Source of the DNA: an uncultured Hyphomicrobiales bacterium
Lineage (GTDB): Bacteria > Pseudomonadota > Alphaproteobacteria > Rhizobiales > Beijerinckiaceae
Assembly: GCA_903931945.1 (NCBI GenBank)
Contig: CAIZEI010000033.1
Location: 1 to 64,000, forward strand
DNA length: 64,000 bases
Direction of reading: 5' to 3'
The position numbers were made by a program, and so were the translations under genes. Positions within the stretch are counted from its first letter, which is position 1. Each line of letters begins with the position of its first letter. Below the pieces are notes generated by a model that was not told the origin of the DNA, searched no databases, and saw only the letters and a list, made by a program, of their open reading frames with translations. Shown here one piece after another: positions 34,464 to 43,111 of this stretch.

Positions 34464-35435
34464 ATGCGTAAGACTACCGGTCCCCCGTTCCTGGACGTTG
34501 AGACGCCGCATGATGGCGCGATCGCGGAACAGTCAGAAGCGCCGAAGCGAAAACTCCCTGCAGCAATCGATTTCGGGGTGTATTCGGAACTCGATGTGGC
34601 GCTCGACCCCGTCCACGCCGCACTGTGGTGTCTCATGCGGCCCAAGGGCCCGCCAAGCTTCACTCCTGGCCTGTTGCAAGATTTGAAAACCGCCAGTGAA
34701 CTCGTTCACCGCTTGCACGACGAACAGAAGCCGGGGGACCCCAATCCTGTCCGCTATTGGGTTGTGGCGTCCGATATCCCCGGCATTTTCAATCTTGGCG
34801 GAGATCTCAACCTGTTTCTCGATTGCATCCGCGCCAACGATCGCGCGCGATTGCGGCAATACGCCCACGCCTGCGTCGAGGCCACATACAGGGGCGCCTA
34901 TGGAATGAATGTACCCTGCATTTCCATTGCCGTTGTTGAAGGAGACGCGTTGGGCGGCGGCTTTGAGGCAGCCATAAGCGGGCATGTTCTGATTGCCGAA
35001 CGCGGGGTGAGGATGGGCATGCCGGAAGTTCTCTTCAATACATTTCCTGGAATGGGCGCATATAGTTTTTTGTCACGCAAGCTGGATGCAGCGCGCGCCG
35101 AAAAAATGATTCTGGGCGGCAAAATCTATTCAGCCGAACAGCTTTATGAAATCGGAATCGTAGATATCCTCGCCGAACCCAAAAAGGGGCGCGAAGCGGC
35201 CCGCCAATTTATGACTGACAATCGCAACCGTCATTCTTTGTTGACCGCTTTAGACCGGGTGCGAAAGCGGGTCCATCCTCTTACAATGGACGAATTGCGC
35301 GATGTGACTGACATCTGGGTCGAAACAACGATGAAGTTGGGTCCTGCCGATCTTCGCAAAATGGCGTATTTGACGGAAGCGCAAGCGCGCCGCGCGCCAG
35401 GCTCGCCTTTCAACCTGGGCCAAGCTGTGGACTGA
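34464..35435 (+). CDS. rpfF: RpfF-like crotonase, diffusible signal factor (DSF) synthase
   Basis: 323 residues of the crotonase fold with RpfF-specific features: YWVVASDIPGIFNLGGDLN, VVEGDALGGGFEAAISGH and MGMPEVLFNTFPGMGAYSF. The two catalytic glutamates of RpfF (E141 and E161 in Xanthomonas) correspond to E168 and E188, keeping the 20-residue spacing. Such enzymes hydrolyse and dehydrate 3-hydroxyacyl-ACP to give cis-2-unsaturated fatty acid signals. It ends two bases before the convergent RpfC-like kinase, the same relation as rpfF/rpfC in Xanthomonas. The signal chain length is not readable. Confidence 0.85.
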   Translation: MRKTTGPPFLDVETPHDGAIAEQSEAPKRKLPAAIDFGVYSELDVALDPVHAALWCLMRPKGPPSFTPGLLQDLKTASELVHRLHDEQKPGDPNPVRYWVVASDIPGIFNLGGDLNLFLDCIRANDRARLRQYAHACVEATYRGAYGMNVPCISIAVVEGDALGGGFEAAISGHVLIAERGVRMGMPEVLFNTFPGMGAYSFLSRKLDAARAEKMILGGKIYSAEQLYEIGIVDILAEPKKGREAARQFMTDNRNRHSLLTALDRVRKRVHPLTMDELRDVTDIWVETTMKLGPADLRKMAYLTEAQARRAPGSPFNLGQAVD

Positions 35436-35437
35436 TT

Positions 35438-37963
35438 TCAACAAGCGCCGCTGGATTTTTTGAAACAGACCAGCGCTTCGCGCGCCCGCTCGAATTCCGT
35501 TTCCAGCCGGCGAATGCGCAATTCACCTTCAATCGCGAGTTCCCGCGCGTCGATGGCCCTTACATCAAGGCAGAGTTTGTAAACCTTTTGCGCGCCGACA
35601 TTCGCCGCGCAGCTCCGTAGCGCATGCGCTTCGTCGCGGAAGCGTTGCACATCGCCCTCAGCAACCGCTTCATGCAGATTGCGCAGAACGCCTGCGGCGT
35701 CGGCGAGAAATTGATCAACAATTTCGGAGACGAACGTGTCGCCGCCCAGCGATTTGAGATCGTCCAGAGCGACCGCGTCGATCGGCGTTGTTTCCGCTGG
35801 CGCTTCTGTCGCTGTGACCCGGGTTATTTCAGCATCGTCAACGCTGGAATATTTGCTATGCGCAAAGGCGGTGAGCCAGGCGAGCAATTGCGTTGCATCA
35901 ACTGGTTTGGTGATACAGGCGATCATGCCTGCCTCCTGACAGCGCCACCGCGCCTCATCTGTAGCGTCGGCGGTCAGGGCCACCAGCGGAGTCCGGCTCT
36001 CGGACGGAGCTGAAAACTGGTACAGCCTCGCCGCGTCGATGCCGTTGAGAACAGGCATGTTAAGATCGATGAAGGCGAGGTCAAAATGTTTGGCGTTCAA
36101 AGCTTCAAGCGCCTGTTCGCCATCGGCGACGATGGTCGCGCGATGTCCGCCGCGTTCGAGTATTTTCCCGATGACCATTTGATTGGTCCGGTTGTCTTCC
36201 GCCACCAGAATTTCAAGAGAGATTTTTGGTAAATCGCTATCGACGCGCGCGACCTGTTCGGGCCCTTCGCCGCCCACCGCAACGATTGTCAGCAATCTGA
36301 TAATCGAGGATCGATCCGGCGGCGCGTGGAGTCCCGTCTGTAGCATGGACTCAATTTCCTGAGAAACTTCGGACCCATCCGCATTAAACAGAGCGACCAG
36401 AAGCAGGTCTGCGCCTGCGATGCGCGCGTATGTCGCGCGGATTACGCCCTCGGCCTCCGCGACGGGCAGATTGCGCACATCCAGCAGCACAACAGGTCGA
36501 CCTTTTCCTGGAGCCAAAGCACTTTCCAATAACCGGCCAAATTCGGAAAGATGATCGAAACGCGACACGATGGCGCCAGTATCGGCGATCAGGTCGTGCA
36601 AACCGCTGTCGCCAGATATCAGATAAACCCTGCCCAGAAAGCTTTTAGCAACGGGTCGGTCAGTGCGCGCGAACGGAATTTCCGCGCTGAAGACGCTGCC
36701 AGCGCCAAGGACGCTTTCGACCGCGATGCAGCCTCCCATTCCCTCAACAAGTTGTTTGGCGATCGCCAGACCGAGACCCGTCCCGCCAAAGCTGTCCATG
36801 ATCGAGTCGTCGGCCTGGGTAAAGCGTTCAAAAATCCGGACCCTGGCTTCAGCGGCGATGCCGATGCCTGTATCGATGACGTCAATCCGCAACTTGCAAA
36901 TCTCGCCATCGATCTGCGCGGGTTTGACGCGAATCGTAACATATCCGGTCTCGGTGAATTTGATGGCGTTGCCCGCCAGGTTCACCAGAATTTCCTCAAC
37001 ATATTGTGGATTGAAATCAAGGAACTGCGGCGTGGCCTCGTCGATGTAAAGGTTAAGCCTCAAATGCTTTGCGCGCGCCTGCACCGCCAGCATCGCATGG
37101 ATATTGCGGAGAAAAGAGAAGAGATCGACCGTTTCCACCCTTGGCGGCGCGCGGACGGCTTGCATACGGGAAACGTCGAGAATGGAATTGATCAGCGAGA
37201 GAAGCGATCTGCCGGACCGGCCAATGACCCGCGACATGTCAATCTGTTCTTCGTCGAGCGGCGTCTCCGTCAGGAGATCGCTCAGGCCGATGATTGCATT
37301 CAGCGGCGTCCGCAGCTCATGGCTGATGCTGGCCAAAAAGAGTGTTTTGGCTTTGTTTGATTCCTCTGCGAGACGTTTGGCGTCAGATAACTGCCGAATC
37401 AATATCGAAGTATACAAGGGGAGAACAATAAGCCCTAAAAGCAATCCAATACTAAGAGATAACTGAGCCGACCAGAATTCCGATTTAAGTATCAGGAGTG
37501 CAAACAGAATATTTGCAATTACTGTCGATATAAAAAGATAGGTAACTCCGAAACAAAATCCATTGCCGAATATCGACCATAGCAGCAACGGGTACATGCA
37601 GGCGACGGCCGCGCCGCCAAAATACATGGGCACGCATATCGCCACCAGATCCAGGACGATCCCCAGGATACGACGCCCGGGGCAAACGCCAGGCCACTTC
37701 CACAAGTGGAGACCCAATCCGAAACTATAGGCAATCAGATATGCATCGAGCCAGAATGCATGGCGTGTCCATTCCAGAAAGCCGAAAAAGCGGGCAGACC
37801 AAATGACCCCCAGACCGATCACGCACATGGCCAGACGATTGAAGGCGATTTCATGCTCTCGATCTTGCCGGCTGTCGCAGAATCGGCGGATCCGCGCGAA
37901 CCAGCCAGTTGGCGCAGCATCCGTGGGTTGCGTGACGGATTCGATCTGGAAAAAAGCGGTCAT
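35438..37963 (-). CDS. rpfC: RpfC-like hybrid histidine kinase (HisKA-HATPase-REC-Hpt)
   Basis: 841 residues. A short N-terminus with DSRQDREHEIAFNRL leads into five membrane helices (about 45-190). HisKA follows with H215 (SISHELRTPLN), then HATPase with DTGIGI and GGTGLGLAI, a degenerate middle receiver, a full REC domain (AEDNRTNQ..., DLNMP near residue 645) and a C-terminal Hpt domain with His in DEAHALRS. This is the RpfC architecture for sensing DSF. It lies 4 bases downstream of the response-regulator gene and converges on rpfF. The kinase should relay phosphate through REC and Hpt to the partner regulator. Confidence 0.85.
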   Translation of the reverse strand: MTAFFQIESVTQPTDAAPTGWFARIRRFCDSRQDREHEIAFNRLAMCVIGLGVIWSARFFGFLEWTRHAFWLDAYLIAYSFGLGLHLWKWPGVCPGRRILGIVLDLVAICVPMYFGGAAVACMYPLLLWSIFGNGFCFGVTYLFISTVIANILFALLILKSEFWSAQLSLSIGLLLGLIVLPLYTSILIRQLSDAKRLAEESNKAKTLFLASISHELRTPLNAIIGLSDLLTETPLDEEQIDMSRVIGRSGRSLLSLINSILDVSRMQAVRAPPRVETVDLFSFLRNIHAMLAVQARAKHLRLNLYIDEATPQFLDFNPQYVEEILVNLAGNAIKFTETGYVTIRVKPAQIDGEICKLRIDVIDTGIGIAAEARVRIFERFTQADDSIMDSFGGTGLGLAIAKQLVEGMGGCIAVESVLGAGSVFSAEIPFARTDRPVAKSFLGRVYLISGDSGLHDLIADTGAIVSRFDHLSEFGRLLESALAPGKGRPVVLLDVRNLPVAEAEGVIRATYARIAGADLLLVALFNADGSEVSQEIESMLQTGLHAPPDRSSIIRLLTIVAVGGEGPEQVARVDSDLPKISLEILVAEDNRTNQMVIGKILERGGHRATIVADGEQALEALNAKHFDLAFIDLNMPVLNGIDAARLYQFSAPSESRTPLVALTADATDEARWRCQEAGMIACITKPVDATQLLAWLTAFAHSKYSSVDDAEITRVTATEAPAETTPIDAVALDDLKSLGGDTFVSEIVDQFLADAAGVLRNLHEAVAEGDVQRFRDEAHALRSCAANVGAQKVYKLCLDVRAIDARELAIEGELRIRRLETEFERAREALVCFKKSSGAC

Positions 37964-37967
37964 GGGG

Positions 37968-40115
37968 CTAAGCCAGCTTTGCTATGCAGGCGCTCTGGCT
38001 TGCCAGTTTCCTGAAATCCGCCGCCGGCATTGGCCGCCCGATGTAATATCCCTGGGCCTCATCGCAGCCTTCTTCGCGCAGCCGCTTGAGCTGCTCTGGC
38101 GTTTCAATACCCTCCGCCAGTACGGACAGGTCGAGGCTGTGGCCAAGGGTGATAATCGCACGGATGATCGCAGCATCGTTGGGATCGTTGCTCAATCCAC
38201 GCACAAAGGACTGGTCGATTTTGAGCCGCGTCAGGGGAAGCCGCTTGATATAGTTCAACGACGAATATCCGGTGCCGAAATCGTCAATGGATATGCTGAC
38301 GCCCAGATCGAGGAGCTGTTGCAAATCGGCGGCGACGCTATCGAGGTCGCGCATGACGATGCCCTCGGTCAATTCGAGGTCCAGCGCCACCGGGTCCAAT
38401 CCACTATCTGCCAGCGCCTTGGCGACCAGCAGCGGCACAGTCCGCTTGCGAAATTGCACCGGTGAAAGATTGATGCTGACCCGCAAAGGCGGTTTGCCCT
38501 GAGGCTGCCAGCTTCGCGCCTCGCGACAGGCCTCCGTCAACACCCACTCGTTGATTGGAATGATCAACCGGTTCTCTTCGGCGCGGGCGAGGAAAGTCCC
38601 CGGCGAAACGATGCCGATGCCCGGTCGGCGCCAGCGAAGGAGCGCTTCAGCGCCGATCAGCCGACCGTCCGACAAATCGATTTGCGGCTGATAGAACAGC
38701 ACAAACTCGTTTCTGTCGATGGCGCGACGCAATTCCAGATCAAGCGTCGCCTGTTGTCGCGCCCGAGCCTGCATGTCGGCTGCGAAGAAACAATAGGAAT
38801 TGCCCCCGTCGGTTTTGACCCGATCCATCGCCAACGCGGCATTCTTGATAAGTTCGTCAGGGTCGATGCCGTCCGTCGGATGGATCGCGACGCCGATACT
38901 GACGCTGCATTCGAGTTGGGCGTCGTCGTAGGACGTCACGTCGGCGATTGTGGCGATCAATCTTTGCGCGAGCAGCGCAGCTTCGGCAGGATCCCGGAAT
39001 CCCGGCTGCATAACTACATATTCGTCGCCATTGAGCCGGGCCAGCGTATCTTCCGGCCGCAGGGTCTCCTGCAGCTTCTCCGCGATCAGTTTCAGAAACC
39101 TGTCGCCCGCGCCATAGCCAAGAATATCGTTAACGCGCCTGAATCCATCCAGATTGAGAACATGGACAGCGAACAAATGATCGCCGCGTCGCGCACGGGC
39201 GATTTGACGACTGAGACGTTCGGTCAGCAGCGCGCGATTGGCCAGACCTGTCAGCGGATCGTGATGCGCGAGTTGGCGCAAATGCCCCTCAGCCGCCTTG
39301 CGGGTGGTGATATCGAGCGAACTCGTAAGAACCCCCGTGACCTCATTTGCGCTGTCCAGAAGCGGCGATTTTGTTGTCAGAAATGTTCGCTTCTCGTCAG
39401 AATGGTTTGTGATTTCTTCCTCGAAGGGCGGCAGGCTGGCGCCCGATGCAATCACGAGACGGTCGAGAGCCAGCGCGCGCTGGCCATGCTCATCGCCGAG
39501 CAGGACTGTCACCGGCGCATCGACGACCGCGGAAGGATCGACGCCAAGAACGGATACCTGGTTGGAATTGACGAACATGACGCGGCCATCAAGACTGGTC
39601 GCGCAGATCATAATCGGCAGGGTGTCGATCACTTGCGCAAGACGTTCGCTTGAATCGCGTAGAACCCGCGCGCGCGATTGTTCGCTGGTTTCAAGCTCGC
39701 GCTCCAGCGTGCTGGCGCGGGACGCCAGCAACTTCTGATGGTGATGCAGTTTGAGCAGATTTCGGGCGCGCGTCACAAATTCGTGATGGTCGACCGGCGA
39801 CTGCAAAAAATCGGTCGCGCCAGCTTCAAGCGCCCGCAATCGAAAACTGCGTTCTTCGTAGACCGTGATGACGATAACCGGCACATCGGCAGACTCGGGC
39901 GCTGCGCGAAAACAGCGTATGAATTCAGCCGCGTCCATCGTCGGCATCTTGAAATCGGTGATAATGAGATCGGCTTGATGGTCACAAAGCCATGCAAGAG
40001 CTTCCGCCGGGTCGCCAAAGGCGCGCACGACGACATTCGCCTCGATCGAGGCCGCCAATTTTGAATAAATGTTACGATTCGTAATGCGATCGTCAATGAT
40101 CACAACCAATGACAT
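37968..40115 (-). CDS. REC-PAS-GGDEF-EAL response regulator, RpfG-position partner
   Basis: 715 residues. The receiver has D54 (DFKMPTMD) and the final FLQSPVDHHEF, in place of the usual Lys, like RpfG-type receivers. A PAS domain (about 165-280) is followed by GGDEF with a degenerate RLNGDEYVVM loop and an EAL domain retaining EALLRW, LELTEG, DDFGTGYSS, LKIDQSF and LAEGIE. It therefore probably degrades c-di-GMP. In Xanthomonas the partner of RpfC is RpfG, an HD-GYP phosphodiesterase; here EAL would do that job. It is first in the operon with the RpfC-like kinase. Confidence 0.88.
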   Translation of the reverse strand: MSLVVIIDDRITNRNIYSKLAASIEANVVVRAFGDPAEALAWLCDHQADLIITDFKMPTMDAAEFIRCFRAAPESADVPVIVITVYEERSFRLRALEAGATDFLQSPVDHHEFVTRARNLLKLHHHQKLLASRASTLERELETSEQSRARVLRDSSERLAQVIDTLPIMICATSLDGRVMFVNSNQVSVLGVDPSAVVDAPVTVLLGDEHGQRALALDRLVIASGASLPPFEEEITNHSDEKRTFLTTKSPLLDSANEVTGVLTSSLDITTRKAAEGHLRQLAHHDPLTGLANRALLTERLSRQIARARRGDHLFAVHVLNLDGFRRVNDILGYGAGDRFLKLIAEKLQETLRPEDTLARLNGDEYVVMQPGFRDPAEAALLAQRLIATIADVTSYDDAQLECSVSIGVAIHPTDGIDPDELIKNAALAMDRVKTDGGNSYCFFAADMQARARQQATLDLELRRAIDRNEFVLFYQPQIDLSDGRLIGAEALLRWRRPGIGIVSPGTFLARAEENRLIIPINEWVLTEACREARSWQPQGKPPLRVSINLSPVQFRKRTVPLLVAKALADSGLDPVALDLELTEGIVMRDLDSVAADLQQLLDLGVSISIDDFGTGYSSLNYIKRLPLTRLKIDQSFVRGLSNDPNDAAIIRAIITLGHSLDLSVLAEGIETPEQLKRLREEGCDEAQGYYIGRPMPAADFRKLASQSACIAKLA

Positions 40116-40297
40116 ATAGTCAGCCCCGGGTTTTATCAGGAATTCGGCTCAATCGGAGGACAGCGTGCCTCTTTTTGATTAAATAATTACCTATATAGCG
40201 ATGCTTGCTTGCGACCCTGGCGTGCGCTGGAATGAATGGAATGGCCGCTCCGGGCCCGACAGCGACGGTTTTGCAGGGCGCCAGACAGGAATATTAA
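40116..40297. promoter_or_regulatory. Divergent region between signalling operon and Bug gene
   Basis: A 182-base spacer with an AT-rich core, ttgattaaataattacctata, near 40175. Promoters of the response regulator and of the Bug gene must lie here. No operator could be recognised. Confidence 0.35.
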
Positions 40298-41332
40298 ATG
40301 AGCATTCGATCAAAAATTAAATACGTCGCGATCACGTTCGGTATGTTTTACCTTGGCGGAGCCGGGGCGGCCTGCGCGCAGCCCGCCGCTGATTTTTATC
40401 GCGGCAGGACGATCCAGATGATTATCGGGACTGGCGAGGCTGGCGGCTACGATCTCAGCGCCCGGTTGGTGGCCCAGTTTCTGCCGGATTATATTCCCGG
40501 ACATCCAACCATTGTGCCGCGCAACATGCCGGGAGCCGGATCCATAGCTGCAGCGGAATATGTTTATTCTGTCGCTCCACGCGATGGCTCGGTGATCGCC
40601 ATTGTCCAGCCAACCTTCCTGCTTGAGAAAATCACAGATCGCTCCCGAAAATACGAGCCGGAAAAATTCGCCTGGCTGGCGCGCGTCGACCAAAGCGTCG
40701 TCATGGGCGTCATCTGGCATGGTTCGCCGGCGCAATCTGTGGCGGAAGCCACGCAAAAGCAGGTTGTCATCGCGGCGAATGGACCCGCAGGCACATCCGC
40801 GACCATCCCCTGGGCGCTCAACAAGATGCTCGGAACAAAATACAAGGTCGTTCTCGGCTACGATTCCTCGGCGAACATGGGTTTGGCGCTGGAAAAAGGC
40901 GAGGCCGACGCTCTGGGATCGACAAGCTGGGATTATCTGGAAACCAAGCGGGAATGGTTTTCGGAGGGGAAGGCGACAATTCCCTATGTGATTACGCTGG
41001 AACGTTTCAAAAAGCTGCCTGACGTGCCCACCGTTCTCGAACTCGTTGACAATCCCCGCGATAAAAACGCCCTGAAATTGATGGCCAGCACTTCGACCGT
41101 CGGGCGCGCCTTCCTCTCGACGCCTGGCGTTCCCGCCGACAGGATTGAAGCGCTGCGCAAGGGGTTCGACACCATGCTGGCCGACCCGAAATTTGCGGCG
41201 GAGGCCGAGAAACGTCGTCTCGGCGTCGACCCCATGCGCGGGGAGGATTTGCAGAAGATCGTCGCCGATGTGATGGGCCAGCCCGAAGATGTGGTCGAAC
41301 GTATGAAGGAAGTCACGCGGCCTCAGCTGTAG
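40298..41332 (+). CDS. Bug-family periplasmic binding protein
   Basis: 344 residues, a Bug/TctC-type receptor with a signal peptide ending CAQPA. Family motifs: GRTIQMIIGTGEAGGYD, RNMPGAGSIAAAEYVY, DVPTVLELVD and LSTPGVPADRI. The D-rich VPADRIEALRKGFD helix is characteristic. No permease is adjacent, so it probably uses TctAB elsewhere, perhaps that at 4405-7042. It precedes a PanB-like and hydrolase pair, whose substrate it may bind. Confidence 0.85.
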   Translation: MSIRSKIKYVAITFGMFYLGGAGAACAQPAADFYRGRTIQMIIGTGEAGGYDLSARLVAQFLPDYIPGHPTIVPRNMPGAGSIAAAEYVYSVAPRDGSVIAIVQPTFLLEKITDRSRKYEPEKFAWLARVDQSVVMGVIWHGSPAQSVAEATQKQVVIAANGPAGTSATIPWALNKMLGTKYKVVLGYDSSANMGLALEKGEADALGSTSWDYLETKREWFSEGKATIPYVITLERFKKLPDVPTVLELVDNPRDKNALKLMASTSTVGRAFLSTPGVPADRIEALRKGFDTMLADPKFAAEAEKRRLGVDPMRGEDLQKIVADVMGQPEDVVERMKEVTRPQL

Positions 41333-41446
41333 TTGATTTCAAGCTCCCCGAATCCCTTGACGACGCCCCTTCAGCCCCCGGTTTGACGCGCCCGCGCACT
41401 TGGCTAAAACAGACGCAACGCAAATCCAACACCTCCGGGGAACCTC

Positions 41447-42253
41447 ATGGAAACCGTCACCATTCCGATGCTGCAGCAGATGAAGCGCGAGGGAAAAAAG
41501 AGCATTGGCGTTGTCGCCTGGGATTATCCCACCACGATTTTTGCCGAAAAGGCCGGCGTCGACTTTGTTTCCGTCGGCGACAGCGTCGGCGTCAATCTCT
41601 GGGGGCACTCGAACCCGTTGCAAGTCACGCTCGATGAAATTCTCGTCTGCTGCAAGGCGGTGCGCCGCGCCGCGCAACGCGTCCTCGTCTCCTGCGACAT
41701 GCCTTATGGCTATCTGCAGGAGGGGCTCGACAGCGCGATGAAAGCCGCCGTGCGCATCGTGAAGGAAGGCGGGGCCGATATGATCAAGCTCGACGCAGCC
41801 GCGGATTTTCCCGAGGTTGTTCGCGCCATGACGAAGGCGGGCATTCCGGTTTTCGCGCAATTTGGCCTGACGCCGCAAACAGCGCTGCGGTTTGGCATCC
41901 CCTATTCTTCGCAAAATTCCGCAGGCGCGCAGGCCACAGCCGAAGCGGCGAAAAAACTCGTTGAAGAAGCCCTTATGCTGGAGGAGGCGGGCGCCGTCGC
42001 GCTCGATTTCACCAATTCCGGCCCCGTCGCTGGCAAAGCCGTTGTGGATGCGGTCAAAATCCCCTGTATCGGCGGATTTGGCGGCGGTCCATGGCTCGAT
42101 GGCCGCGTGCGGCTCGCGCAGACCGTCCTCGGCTATGGCGAAAAATGGATCGACAGCAAGACCGACACCTATTTTAACACCGCCAATGGAACGATCGCGG
42201 CTTTTGAGGCGCTGGTCGCCGACGCGCGCGCCGGCAAGCAGATCAAGGGCTGA
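41447..42253 (+). CDS. PanB-like (ketopantoate hydroxymethyltransferase family) enzyme, divergent
   Basis: 268 residues of the phosphoenolpyruvate-barrel fold. It retains the PanB metal residues D45 (VGDSVG) and D84 (CDMPYG), but the KxE motif is KLD (D116), the usual GHxGLTPQ is AQFGLTPQ, and the ECVP general-base segment is replaced by DFTNSGP. These changes argue against simple pantothenate synthesis and for a related C-C bond lyase or aldolase acting on a catabolic substrate. It sits three bases before a Cys-nucleophile hydrolase, with ggggaa ahead of its ATG. Confidence 0.7.
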   Translation: METVTIPMLQQMKREGKKSIGVVAWDYPTTIFAEKAGVDFVSVGDSVGVNLWGHSNPLQVTLDEILVCCKAVRRAAQRVLVSCDMPYGYLQEGLDSAMKAAVRIVKEGGADMIKLDAAADFPEVVRAMTKAGIPVFAQFGLTPQTALRFGIPYSSQNSAGAQATAEAAKKLVEEALMLEEAGAVALDFTNSGPVAGKAVVDAVKIPCIGGFGGGPWLDGRVRLAQTVLGYGEKWIDSKTDTYFNTANGTIAAFEALVADARAGKQIKG

Positions 42254-42256
42254 GAC

Positions 42257-43108
42257 ATGAAAACCGCTATCATCGACGGCATATCCACCCGCTACGACGT
42301 GGTCGGCGATGGCCCGCCGTTGCTCATGTATGCGCCCGGCGGCTTTGACGCGACGATTGAAAAATGGTCGACGCAGGGCATCTACGCCAAATTCAAACCG
42401 CTTGATCACCTGACGAAACATTTTTCCTGTATTGTTTTCGACCGGCGGGAATGCGGACTTTCAGGCGGGCGCATCGAGCGCGTGACCTATGCGCATTATG
42501 TGCAGCACGGTCTTGGACTGCTCGATCATTTGAAGATCGAACAAGCGCATCTGATGGGCGGCTGCATGGGCTGCTCGCCCGTCGCGTTGTTCGGCGTCCT
42601 GCATCCCGAGCGGGTCAAAAGCGTGGTGCTCTACTGGCCGGTTGGCGGCGCGAAATACCGGCTTGCCGGCCAGATGCGGTTTGCCGAACATCTGGGGTTT
42701 GTAAATCGCGAGGGGCAGGCGGCGGTGGTCAAACTTGCGCGCGAGGGCGGCAAGCCTTTCGGGACCGATCCGCGCGGCGGCCCTTTCGCCTCAGTGTTGC
42801 AGCACGATGCGGCGTTTGCCGAATCCTACGCGGCGTTCAACGTCGAAAAATACAAACACCTGATCGCAGGCTGGGCGCGCACCATGTTCGATCGCGACAC
42901 CGCGCCGGGGGCCGAGCCCGAGGACATGCTGTGTTGTGATGTCCCCGCCTTCATCGTGCCCGGCAATGACGCCTCGCACGCAACCTCCGCCGCGCGCTTT
43001 CTGCACGAGTGTCTGCCAAAGTCCGAATATTGGGATATTCCGGTGGCGGAACAGACGGAAGCGGTTGTGTCGCCAAGGCTGGTGGAGTTTTTGCAGCGGG
43101 CGGGGTGA
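42257..43108 (+). CDS. Alpha/beta hydrolase with Cys nucleophile
   Basis: 283 residues. The nucleophile elbow reads MGGCMGCS, placing Cys103 where Ser is normal; other core motifs are APGGF (oxyanion loop), FDRRECGLSG and IVPGNDASHA with the Asp. Cys-nucleophile alpha/beta hydrolases include dienelactone hydrolases and certain ring-cleavage-product hydrolases. It is three bases downstream of the PanB-like gene. The catalytic His is expected in the C-terminal HATSAARF region or nearby. Substrate unknown. Confidence 0.75.
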   Translation: MKTAIIDGISTRYDVVGDGPPLLMYAPGGFDATIEKWSTQGIYAKFKPLDHLTKHFSCIVFDRRECGLSGGRIERVTYAHYVQHGLGLLDHLKIEQAHLMGGCMGCSPVALFGVLHPERVKSVVLYWPVGGAKYRLAGQMRFAEHLGFVNREGQAAVVKLAREGGKPFGTDPRGGPFASVLQHDAAFAESYAAFNVEKYKHLIAGWARTMFDRDTAPGAEPEDMLCCDVPAFIVPGNDASHATSAARFLHECLPKSEYWDIPVAEQTEAVVSPRLVEFLQRAG

Positions 43109-43111
43109 TGT

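Noticed and set aside
41447-42253. Calling this gene panB, a pantothenate synthesis enzyme
   Set aside because: Key PanB catalytic segments (KxE, GHxGLTPQ, ECVP) are altered, and the context is catabolic, so the symbol was left blank.
41339-42421. 360-codon minus-strand ORF opposite the PanB-like gene
   Set aside because: Antisense to a coupled two-gene operon; composition is typical of a shadow frame.
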